From contig JAGLCE010000141.1 in NCBI GenBank assembly GCA_023146365.1, positions 1 through 5,572 on the forward strand: a DNA stretch of 5,572 nt, read 5' to 3'. Source of the DNA: Endozoicomonadaceae bacterium (lineage in GTDB: Bacteria; Pseudomonadota; Gammaproteobacteria; Pseudomonadales; Endozoicomonadaceae). Shown one piece after another: positions 1-5,386 of this stretch (the first letter of the stretch is position 1; each line of letters opens with the position of its first letter). The notes under the pieces are model-generated. The model ran no database searches, was not told where the DNA came from, and was given only the letters and a program-made list of their open reading frames with translations. The translations under genes and the position numbers were made by a program.

Positions 1-43
1 ACTTAAAATACCATTCTAGCCGAGGAATGCTAATTATTTTCAC

Positions 44-481
44 TTATTTCATGCTTTGATGAGGAGATGAACAGTGGTTGTTATTATAGTCATCTATGTA
101 TATAATACCGCAAACGGCTCCTATGATGATGGGGGGAATTATCATCATCATGAGAATGGGAAAAGTGATTGGAGTAATGATTCCTAGTCCCCCGAGAATT
201 ACAAGGCTGATTAAGCTAACTTGCCCACCAATGCCTGCTCCGACACTGAACTTATAACCGATTCTTTTAATCTCATTCCAAATGCTAACCACTCTCTCTT
301 CTAATGTGATAGAAGATGATATGCTGCGCTTTATTGAAGAAAAAAAGCTTGTTACTTTTGTCAGTATACTAGTTTTACTGTTACGATGTTGGACTGTTTC
401 CTGTTGATCAGATGGGTTGGGTCCACTTGAATTATGGGAAGATGTCTGTGCTTTTTTCATCTCTGGCGTTGTACCGGGCAT
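44..481 (-). CDS. Hypothetical small protein with polar N-terminus and two-segment membrane hairpin
   Basis: This 145-residue protein belongs to no family I recognise. Residues 1-60 are polar and rich in Ser, Thr, Asn and Gln. Residues 60-77 are charged and probably helical (EERVVSIWNEIKR). Two hydrophobic segments follow at about 79-102, starting with a Gly-rich GAGIGGQ, and at about 105-129, separated by a Pro-containing turn (TPITFP). The tail is short and polar, with DDYNNNH. There is no N-terminal signal peptide, so I infer a membrane hairpin with both ends on the same side. The ATG start is preceded on the minus strand by AGGA at 492-495, ten bases away, and by a good promoter; Met8 is an alternative start. 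The polar N-terminus plus hairpin recalls secreted membrane-inserting effectors such as Inc-type proteins, or a small membrane toxin, but this is only an analogy. The gene is transcribed away from bioA, and no convincing terminator is visible in the 43 bases downstream. Confidence 0.6.
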   Translation of the reverse strand: MPGTTPEMKKAQTSSHNSSGPNPSDQQETVQHRNSKTSILTKVTSFFSSIKRSISSSITLEERVVSIWNEIKRIGYKFSVGAGIGGQVSLISLVILGGLGIITPITFPILMMMIIPPIIIGAVCGIIYIDDYNNNHCSSPHQSMK

Positions 482-521
482 GATTTTAATTTCCTGTATT
501 GTCTATTAGATAATTTACCAA

Positions 522-550
522 AGTATTGATTTAATTTTAAAGCATGTCAA
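522..550 (-). promoter_or_regulatory. Sigma70-type promoter for the minus-strand orphan
   Basis: On the minus strand there is a perfect -35 box TTGACA (plus positions 545-550), a 17-base spacer and a -10 box AATACT (522-527, four of six consensus bases). Transcription would start near position 515, giving a leader of about 34 bases before the ATG at 481, with AGGA at 492-495 as the ribosome site. The spacer is A/T-rich. This is the best promoter match that I found in the window. Confidence 0.6.
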
Positions 551-788
551 TAACCAGACTGTTAGTCATATCATAATAAACAGAGAGTATCGTTTGCATC
601 ACCATTCCTATGAGGTTGGGATGGCCTGTGTTATTAAGGCTATGATAAAATCGGATGATTTAGGTCAGTGACTGAGACGAAGCGATTGATCTGTGTTGTG
701 AAGCATGTTTGCATGCCTATATTTTACCAAGATATGGTTAGTTTTGTTGAGTTGTACTGAGGTTTTATTTATTTTATTTTTTTGTTTG

Positions 789-818
789 TTTTGTTTTGTT
801 TTGTTTTGTTTTGTTTTG
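789..818. repeat. Pentanucleotide tandem repeat, six perfect TTTTG units
   Basis: Six uninterrupted copies of TTTTG follow two TTTG units (781-788) and a T-rich run (763-780). The tract ends 82 bases before the proposed bioA start. Tracts of this type can change copy number by slipped-strand mispairing, and in intergenic DNA that can alter promoter strength. The last unit overlaps a candidate -35 box (TTGAAT, 816-821), so copy number would change the upstream sequence rather than the -35/-10 spacing of that candidate. Whether the tract actually varies cannot be seen from one sequence. Confidence 0.85.
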
Positions 819-846
819 AATTAGCGCCATCACTGCTGTGTACAAT
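816..846 (+). promoter_or_regulatory. Possible bioA promoter
   Basis: TTGAAT (816-821) and TACAAT (841-846) resemble -35 and -10 boxes, with a spacer of 19 bases, which is longer than ideal. A second option is TTGAGT (747-752), 17 bases, TATTTT (770-775), which would place the TTTTG repeat inside the transcript leader. Neither is strong and the choice is open. Confidence 0.3.
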
Positions 847-887
847 TGGGTATAGTCGGCAGAATGGTAATAGCAGTTTCAATCTAC

Positions 888-895
888 AGAGGTGA
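888..895 (+). promoter_or_regulatory. Shine-Dalgarno sequence that decides the bioA start
   Basis: AGAGGTGA is close to the full anti-Shine-Dalgarno complement (consensus AGGAGGTGA). It contains the GTG at 892, which would otherwise be the most upstream start. It sits five bases ahead of TTG at 901, which is ideal spacing, whereas nothing resembling a ribosome site lies upstream of 892. Confidence 0.6.
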
Positions 896-900
896 CGAAT

Positions 901-2205
901 TTGTCAATAGATCTTAATGAGCAGTCTACCATCGTGAGTCAGGATGATCTGGCATTTGATGCGAAGCATATTTGGCACTCCTATACTTCGGTGACCCACC
1001 CGCCGCCAATTTTTCCAGTTGCCTCGGCATCAGGCGTTCGGCTGACGCTGACGGATGGTCGCGAGTTAGTGGATGGGATGTCATCTTGGTGGTCGACTAT
1101 CCATGGCTATAACCATCCAGAATTGAATGCGGCTATTGAGAAGCAAACTCAGAGTATGGCGCATGTCATGTTTGGTGGTCTTACACACAAACCCGCCATT
1201 GAACTGGCCAAAAAACTGGTGGCGATGACACCGGAAGCCCTAACGACAGTATTCTTTGCCGATTCCGGCTCTGTTTCCGTGGAAGTCGCCATCAAAATGG
1301 CCATTCAGTATTGGCGGTCACTGGGTAATACCCGTAAGAAACGCTTGCTAACGGTTCGCAATGGTTATCACGGCGATACGCTCGGTGCCATGGCAGTATG
1401 TGACCCTGTCAATGGGATGCACAGTCTGTTTCGGGGCGTGCTGCTTGAACATGTCTTTGTTGAAGCGCCGCAATGTCGCTATGGCGATGTCTGGGAAGAG
1501 CGCTATCTGGATGAATTTAGCTCAGCCATTCGAGAGCACCATGAAGATCTGGTTGGTGTTATCCTAGAACCCGTGGTGCAGGGAGTCGGTGGAATGCGAT
1601 TCTATTCGCCGGAATACCTGCGCCGAGTAGAGGAACTCTGCAAGGCGTTCGGGGTGTTGCTGTTGCTTGATGAAATTGCCACAGGTTTCGGCCGAACAGG
1701 TACACTCTTTGCCTGTGAGCAGGCAGGCGTTACACCGGATATCATGTGTCTGGGTAAGGCGCTGACGGGTGGTTATATGACCTTGGCGGTCACGCTGTGC
1801 ACGGATGAAGTCAGTCACACTATATCCGATAACGGGGTCTTTATGCATGGCCCTACCTTTATGGCCAATCCCTTGGCGTGCAGTGTTGCGGGCGTTAGTC
1901 TGGATATTCTGAACCGTGGTGAATGGCGGCAGCAGGTCAAAGGCATTGAGGCAGCACTGAGTGAAGAGCTGCAACCTCTGGTGGAGCTGTCGTGTGTTGC
2001 AGATGTCCGTGTGCTGGGGGCGATTGGGGTTGTTGAAATGAAAGAACCGGTGGATATGAAAACCGTTCAGCCTATGTTTGTCGAAGAAGGTATCTGGGTC
2101 AGGCCGTTTGGTAGACTGGTCTATGTCATGCCCCCGTATATCATGAGTCGTGATGATCTGGCATTTCTGGGGCAGGGTATTCGGAATGTGGTGGAACGAC
2201 TCTGA
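901..2205 (+). CDS. bioA: Adenosylmethionine-8-amino-7-oxononanoate aminotransferase (DAPA synthase)
   Basis: BioA is a cytoplasmic, PLP-dependent class III aminotransferase. It uses S-adenosylmethionine as amino donor to turn 7-keto-8-aminopelargonate (KAPA) into 7,8-diaminopelargonate, the step before BioD in biotin synthesis. The sequence aligns along its full length with E. coli BioA as I recall it (434 against 429 residues). Counting from TTG 901, visible landmarks are DDLAFD (15-20), WHSYTS with active-site Tyr28, SSWW (61-64), DSGS phosphate-binding loop (121-124), NGYHGD with Tyr156 stacking on PLP, DEIATGFGRTG with Asp257, LGK with Schiff-base Lys286, HGPTF (316-320) and RPFG with Arg401, expected to bind the KAPA carboxylate. 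All key residues are present. Start options are GTG 892, TTG 901 and GTG 934; 901 has the best ribosome site, while 934 would align exactly with the E. coli N-terminus. No other bio gene is adjacent and no clear terminator follows. Confidence 0.96.
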   Translation: MSIDLNEQSTIVSQDDLAFDAKHIWHSYTSVTHPPPIFPVASASGVRLTLTDGRELVDGMSSWWSTIHGYNHPELNAAIEKQTQSMAHVMFGGLTHKPAIELAKKLVAMTPEALTTVFFADSGSVSVEVAIKMAIQYWRSLGNTRKKRLLTVRNGYHGDTLGAMAVCDPVNGMHSLFRGVLLEHVFVEAPQCRYGDVWEERYLDEFSSAIREHHEDLVGVILEPVVQGVGGMRFYSPEYLRRVEELCKAFGVLLLLDEIATGFGRTGTLFACEQAGVTPDIMCLGKALTGGYMTLAVTLCTDEVSHTISDNGVFMHGPTFMANPLACSVAGVSLDILNRGEWRQQVKGIEAALSEELQPLVELSCVADVRVLGAIGVVEMKEPVDMKTVQPMFVEEGIWVRPFGRLVYVMPPYIMSRDDLAFLGQGIRNVVERL

Positions 2206-2285
2206 TCACGATGGTTGTCGTTTCTGCGTTACATCAAAAACAGAGCGGTTAACCGTGAGCAAGTCGCAAGGAGGCGTTATGGTCA

Positions 2286-2399
2286 ATGAGTAGATCCAAT
2301 GGAGCGCTAAATAAACCAAAAAGCAGTGCTCTATACCGCTATGGGACATTACGTTTTACGCAAAGAAAAGAGCAAAACATTGCTGTTTTTGAGCAATGA
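2286..2399 (+). CDS. Possible small ORF (37 codons), candidate leader peptide
   Basis: An ATG at 2286 opens a 37-codon frame ending in TGA at 2397-2399. It lies eleven bases after AAGGAGG (2268-2274), one of the strongest ribosome-site matches in the window. The peptide is basic and contains a Tyr-Arg-Tyr stretch at residues 17-19 (SALYRYG). A second ATG at 2279, four bases after the same site, opens only MVNE followed by a stop. The frame ends within a hairpin and lies upstream of a tyrosine transporter, so a translated leader is conceivable. Two Tyr codons are few for classical attenuation, and no homologue is known to me. Confidence 0.25.
   Translation: MSRSNGALNKPKSSALYRYGTLRFTQRKEQNIAVFEQ
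2371..2398 (+). promoter_or_regulatory. Two mutually exclusive RNA hairpins
   Basis: The segment TTGCT (2380-2384) can pair with AGCAA upstream (2371-2375, loop AACA). Alternatively, extended to CATTGCT (2378-2384), it can pair with AGCAATG downstream (2392-2398, loop GTTTTTG). The downstream stem has seven base pairs and includes part of the stop codon of the small ORF. No U-run follows (ATTTAATCTG), so it is not a standard intrinsic terminator. Confidence 0.3.
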
Positions 2400-2584
2400 T
2401 TTAATCTGTGTAGTGCTGAAAACGTTGTCATGCTTTATAAGCCGTGCTGGTAGATTAACTCCAAGTGGTTTTTTGAGCGTTCGCTCCACGAGTCTGGCAG
2501 TGGTCTTTGCTTGGATTTTATGTTTTTCTGTGATGCAGGCTTCTCGCACTTATCTCGGTCATTGTTGTCGACGTTATTTAAAGT

Positions 2585-2589
2585 AGGAG
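2585..2589 (+). promoter_or_regulatory. Ribosome binding site of tyrP
   Basis: AGGAG lies four bases before the ATG at 2594. The spacing is a little short but acceptable, and the start is independently supported by the match of the protein's first residues to E. coli TyrP. Confidence 0.6.
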
Positions 2590-2593
2590 CGTC

Positions 2594-3790
2594 ATGAAGA
2601 ACAGAACTTTGGGCAGTGCCTGCATTATCGCTGGTACGTCCATCGGTGCGGGAATGATCACTATGCCGCTGGTGGCCGCCATGGTCGGTTTCCGCGTCAC
2701 TGTGATATTGATGGTGTTGAACTGGCTGCTGGCTGCGGGCTCGGGTCTGATGGTTGCTCAGGTCTGCTGTGCCCAGTCCCGTGTGACCACACTGTTCGGT
2801 GCCGTCAGTCAACAGCTGGGTCGCCCTGGAAAGGTCGTGGCGACTCTAGCCACCATTTTCCTGCCTTACGCACTGAGCGCAGCCTATATTGCTGGGGCGG
2901 CAGAACTCTTGACGAAAGCGCTGCACTATTGGCTTGGGTTATCGCTTTCGGTATATGGAACCGCGGTGATCGTAACGTTGTTGTTTGCTGCTGTTATTCA
3001 AACTGGAACGCGCTGTGTCGATTTAGTGAACCGCTTGCTGTTCTTCATTCAACTAATGGTGTTGATGCTGTTGATAATATGGTTGCTGCCGTCAGTCCAC
3101 TGGGCGCAACTGGATAGCCCGATCTCTTCGTCGAGTTATTGGGTGGCTGGACTGCCGCTGTTTTTTACCTCGTTCGGCTTTCAGGCTTCGGTACCGAGTA
3201 TTGTCCGCTACTTGGAGGGGGATTTAAAACGTATTCGATTAGCCATTCTTTGGGGGGCAAGCCTGCCTCTACTGATCTACTTACTCTGGACTGTCGCTAC
3301 GAATGGCGTGATTGCCAATGAGTCCCTCATGCTGGTGAGTCGGGAGCGGGAAGCTATCAGTGCGCTGGTGTTTGCTATCGGTAAAAGTGTCGATTCGGGA
3401 TGGGTGACAATGTTGATCACATTCTTTGCAGGGCTTGCGTTGACGACGTCGTTTCTCGGAGTCTCCCTCGGGTTGTTTGACTATATGGCAGAAGCGATGG
3501 CGCATGCAGACTCGGTAAAAGGAAGGTGTCGAACAACGGTCATCACGTTCCTGCCTCCGCTTATGGTCGTTCTGTTGGTGCCAGATGTTTTTATTGCTGC
3601 ATTGGGCTTTGCTGCTGTCGCTTTGGTGGTTCTGGCGCTGTTGTTGCCGGGGCTGATGCTCATGAAGTTGTACGGCAGAGCTTTTCGTCCATGGCAGCAC
3701 ATACTTTTGGCTCTTGCCGTGACGGTGGGTTTGATGATTGTTGTGGCGCAGTTGCTGGTGGTGGTAGGCGCTGTACCTTCCTTGAGTTAA
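2594..3790 (+). CDS. tyrP: Tyrosine-specific transport protein, TyrP-like (HAAAP family)
   Basis: This 398-residue inner-membrane protein belongs to the hydroxy/aromatic amino acid permease family (TyrP, Mtr, TnaB), which import aromatic amino acids by proton symport. TyrP of E. coli, about 403 residues, begins with the same eight residues, MKNRTLGS, which supports the chosen ATG. Landmarks are GTSIGAGM (14-21) in the broken first helix that forms the substrate site, TSFGFQASVPS (192-202) followed by the charged IVRYLEGD loop, and TTSFLGVSLGLFDYM (284-298). About eleven hydrophobic segments run to the end, as expected for the family. Similarity is to TyrP rather than to Mtr or TnaB, but substrate choice within the family cannot be fixed by sight, so tryptophan remains possible. 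The gene lies 388 bases after bioA in the same direction, so it is probably transcribed from its own promoter. A weak TyrR-like site lies upstream (see findings). Confidence 0.92.
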   Translation: MKNRTLGSACIIAGTSIGAGMITMPLVAAMVGFRVTVILMVLNWLLAAGSGLMVAQVCCAQSRVTTLFGAVSQQLGRPGKVVATLATIFLPYALSAAYIAGAAELLTKALHYWLGLSLSVYGTAVIVTLLFAAVIQTGTRCVDLVNRLLFFIQLMVLMLLIIWLLPSVHWAQLDSPISSSSYWVAGLPLFFTSFGFQASVPSIVRYLEGDLKRIRLAILWGASLPLLIYLLWTVATNGVIANESLMLVSREREAISALVFAIGKSVDSGWVTMLITFFAGLALTTSFLGVSLGLFDYMAEAMAHADSVKGRCRTTVITFLPPLMVVLLVPDVFIAALGFAAVALVVLALLLPGLMLMKLYGRAFRPWQHILLALAVTVGLMIVVAQLLVVVGAVPSLS

Positions 3791-4044
3791 GAGTCCTGCT
3801 GTGACTGTGGTTTGGGGCGATGTACGATTCATTCATGAGCCGCAATGGTTTTCAAGGTAGTACAGACAACTAAAACGCCAACGGCCTTACCTATGATTCA
3901 TGATGATGGGGGCGAAAACCTGAATCGTTATTTTTTGGGTGTTTTGGGTTCGCCGATTATGACCTGTTAGTGTCATTGTTGGCTTATTTCGTTGATTGAT
4001 GAAATGTGAGCTGGATTGGATATCAGCCAATAGAATTTTTTATT

Positions 4045-4063
4045 AGTTTAACAAAAGTAAACT
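4045..4063. repeat. Inverted repeat AGTTTA-N7-TAAACT upstream of the orphan gene
   Basis: Perfect six-base arms flank the seven-base spacer ACAAAAG, about 90 bases before the ATG at 4151. This has the size and symmetry of a dimeric regulator's operator and overlaps a weak -35 candidate. In A/T-rich DNA such a repeat can also arise by chance, and no regulator is encoded nearby. Confidence 0.3.
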
Positions 4064-4106
4064 TGTCGAGTTTTTTATTGTCCAATGTATTAAAGGGTAT
4101 TAGGAA

Positions 4107-4127
4107 TATTCTACATTCTGAAGAATA
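4107..4127. repeat. Inverted repeat TATTCT-N9-AGAATA just upstream of the orphan gene
   Basis: Six-base arms are separated by nine bases. A nested pair, ATTCT-GA-AGAAT, lies at 4115-4126. The element ends 23 bases before the ATG, so in RNA it would be in the leader and in DNA near the promoter. It could be an operator or a leader hairpin; A/T-rich composition makes chance possible. Confidence 0.3.
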
Positions 4128-4136
4128 AAGTAAATT

Positions 4137-4142
4137 AAGGTG
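4137..4142 (+). promoter_or_regulatory. Ribosome binding site of the 347-residue orphan
   Basis: AAGGTG lies eight bases upstream of the ATG at 4151. The spacer is a pure run of eight T residues, an unusual homopolymer directly before the start whose length could vary and alter initiation. Confidence 0.55.
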
Positions 4143-4150
4143 TTTTTTTT

Positions 4151-5194
4151 ATGCCAGATCCATTAGTGTTATCTTGTAAAGAGCGATTTTCTTTGTTTTT
4201 GAAGCGTCAATCGGAAAACGGCTGTTGTACGGCTGCGTTTTTCATGATATTCAGGTTTCTAGGGCGAAAATGTCATCTGGTACTGGATGAATTGGAGTGT
4301 CAGAGACTATTGAATCAACAGCAGAATAATACAGGTTTGTCAAATCAGCGACATATATTTAGCCGATCTTGTCAAATTGATTTATCTGATACAGAAGGAC
4401 ATGGTAATAATAATCCAAATGAGATGAAAAGTGGTAATGATACTCTAAATGAGATCTATTTTGAGAATAACATTAAGGAGGAAGATAGACGTACTGAGTT
4501 ATGTAAATTTCAAGATAATTTATTGTTTAAATATATTGATCAATTTAAAAAAGGGAATATGGAAGAATTCGATATTTCGTCTTATGTGTCAAATAAATGT
4601 GGTGAAACTCCGAATATAACTGCTTGGTCGAATGGACTTGTTGCTCTGAGAGATAATCTACTGTTGGAATGTGAAAAGAGTAAAAAATATGAAGTATTGC
4701 TGGAATTTTATAAAACTTTTTTCAATGTGCTTGGATTGGTTACGGCTGATTATGAAGGAAGATTTCATATCAGTAAAAGCTTTAGAGACCGTGCTGAGTT
4801 TAATAATACAATGAACATGAGGTGTAATGACGTTACCTATGAGGGTGATGACTTTCGGCCTGTCGATGCGCAGAAGCTTAAAGGATTATTGGCGGAAGTG
4901 GAAAAAATACAGACAAAATATAGAGGGTTTCCGTCATGGGTATTCAATGGTATCCCGAGTGATGAATATGCATTGCTAAATTATTGCGGTCCTAGTGAGT
5001 TTATGCCATCAAGGGGAGAGTTTTATAAAAATATGGATGGACGTATAAAGTCTGTTCTTTTTAGAAAACTTGCTGAGATTGGGTATGATGATGATTCGAT
5101 TGATAAATTAAAGCCGGGGTTGAATGAGAATATTATCAATGAGAATCTGTTAAACAAAATCAAAGAAATGCTTAATAATTCAGTCATCCGATAA
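4151..5194 (+). CDS. Hypothetical protein, A+T-rich orphan with C39-peptidase-like N-terminal signature
   Basis: I do not recognise this 347-residue protein. The ATG has a good ribosome site eight bases upstream. Residues 20-38 contain Gln20, Cys25, Cys26, Ala28, Met32, Ile33 and Gly38 in a spacing that resembles the catalytic-cysteine helix of C39 peptidases. Residues 52-115 are Asn/Gln-rich and probably disordered. Residues 115-260 look mostly helical and acidic. Residues 260-290 hold aromatic and Gly/Pro-rich motifs (GFPSWVFNGIPSDEY, NYCGPSEF), and the C-terminus is helical (residues 299-345). There is no signal peptide and no clear transmembrane helix beyond a short hydrophobic patch at 27-37. 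The gene's middle is much more A+T-rich than bioA or tyrP, and a transposase starts 192 bases downstream, both consistent with horizontal acquisition. A secreted effector or toxin-like role is possible but not shown. It appears monocistronic, and no terminator is obvious. Confidence 0.6.
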   Translation: MPDPLVLSCKERFSLFLKRQSENGCCTAAFFMIFRFLGRKCHLVLDELECQRLLNQQQNNTGLSNQRHIFSRSCQIDLSDTEGHGNNNPNEMKSGNDTLNEIYFENNIKEEDRRTELCKFQDNLLFKYIDQFKKGNMEEFDISSYVSNKCGETPNITAWSNGLVALRDNLLLECEKSKKYEVLLEFYKTFFNVLGLVTADYEGRFHISKSFRDRAEFNNTMNMRCNDVTYEGDDFRPVDAQKLKGLLAEVEKIQTKYRGFPSWVFNGIPSDEYALLNYCGPSEFMPSRGEFYKNMDGRIKSVLFRKLAEIGYDDDSIDKLKPGLNENIINENLLNKIKEMLNNSVIR

Positions 5195-5373
5195 TCGTTC
5201 ATTTCCAGACCAGATCCCAAAGATGGTGAACAATGGGCGATAGAAATGAGTACTGAAAACTAAAGTACTGGTACTGATTGCTAGCTGTTGGGTCTCGCCT
5301 GATGGTATTCCTTTTAGGAGCTACCCATTATTCCTCGCTCAAGAGATACTAGAGGAACTTATTGCGTCACTTC

Positions 5374-5379
5374 AAGGTG
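5374..5379 (+). promoter_or_regulatory. Ribosome binding site of the transposase
   Basis: AAGGTG lies seven bases before the ATG at 5387, which supports this start for the edge-truncated transposase frame. Confidence 0.5.
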
Positions 5380-5386
5380 CCCAAGA

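Larger units (their letters stand above)
482..900. other. Divergent intergenic region between the minus-strand orphan and bioA
   Basis: About 400 bases without a convincing gene. It holds the minus-strand promoter at its left side, a small hairpin GCATG-TTTG-CATGC around 704-717, a T-rich stretch from 763 that turns into TTTTG repeats (789-818), and a possible bioA promoter. I looked for the BirA operator, the paired TTGTAAACC/GGTTTACAA-type dyad known from enterobacterial bio operons, and saw no match, so biotin repression through that kind of site is not supported here. Confidence 0.5.
2206..2593 (+). other. Long leader-like gap between bioA and tyrP
   Basis: This 388-base gap contains no recognised gene. 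It holds a 10-bp palindrome CGGTTAACCG (2246-2255), a strong AAGGAGG (2268-2274) followed by possible small ORFs, competing hairpins at 2371-2398, a short stem GAGCG/CGCTC (2475-2486) with a T6 run before it rather than after it, and a possible extended -10 TGCTTTATA (2431-2439). A GTG-initiated 86-codon frame through 2326-2586 lacks a ribosome site and is probably chance. The gap most likely holds the tyrP promoter and leader. Confidence 0.45.
3791..4150. other. Intergenic region between tyrP and the 347-residue orphan
   Basis: I see no gene here in either strand. The first half has mixed composition and holds a 6-bp dyad GGCGAA (3911-3916) / TTCGCC (3949-3954) with a wide loop. The second half turns A/T-rich and carries an inverted repeat AGTTTA (4045-4050) / TAAACT (4058-4063). 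A second repeat, TATTCT (4107-4112) / AGAATA (4122-4127), lies just before the next gene. No clear intrinsic terminator for tyrP is seen. Promoter candidates such as TTGTCG (4063-4068) with TATTAA (4088-4093) are weak, with a 19-base spacer. Confidence 0.45.

Noticed and set aside
819..891. BirA operator upstream of bioA
   Set aside because: The only similar string is the short TGTACAATT; the paired half-sites of the known bio operator are absent.
1564..1974. 136-codon minus-strand frame inside bioA
   Set aside because: It lies wholly within a well-conserved gene on the other strand, and its protein has the look of an antisense shadow.
2475..2486. GAGCG/CGCTC stem as a terminator
   Set aside because: The loop would be only two to four bases, and the T6 run precedes rather than follows the stem on the plus strand; the minus strand has A residues after it.
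2326..2586. 86-codon plus-strand frame ending eight bases before tyrP
   Set aside because: It starts with GTG without a ribosome site, has no family resemblance, and lies in a region better explained as leader or promoter DNA.
2435..2812. 125-codon minus-strand frame over the start of tyrP
   Set aside because: It overlaps the conserved tyrP N-terminus and has His/Gln/Asp-rich shadow composition with no recognisable domain.
3281..3832. 183-codon minus-strand frame over the end of tyrP
   Set aside because: It is rich in His, Gln and Arg, as expected from the reverse complement of hydrophobic membrane-protein codons; it is antisense to a clear tyrP.
3911..3954. GGCGAA/TTCGCC dyad as the tyrP terminator
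   Set aside because: The stem is only six base pairs with a loop of over 30 bases, and no T-run follows it.
5197..5231. GTTCA/TGAAC dyad after the orphan gene as a terminator or IS end
   Set aside because: Five-base arms with a 25-base loop are not significant, and there is no T-run or recognisable IS terminal sequence.
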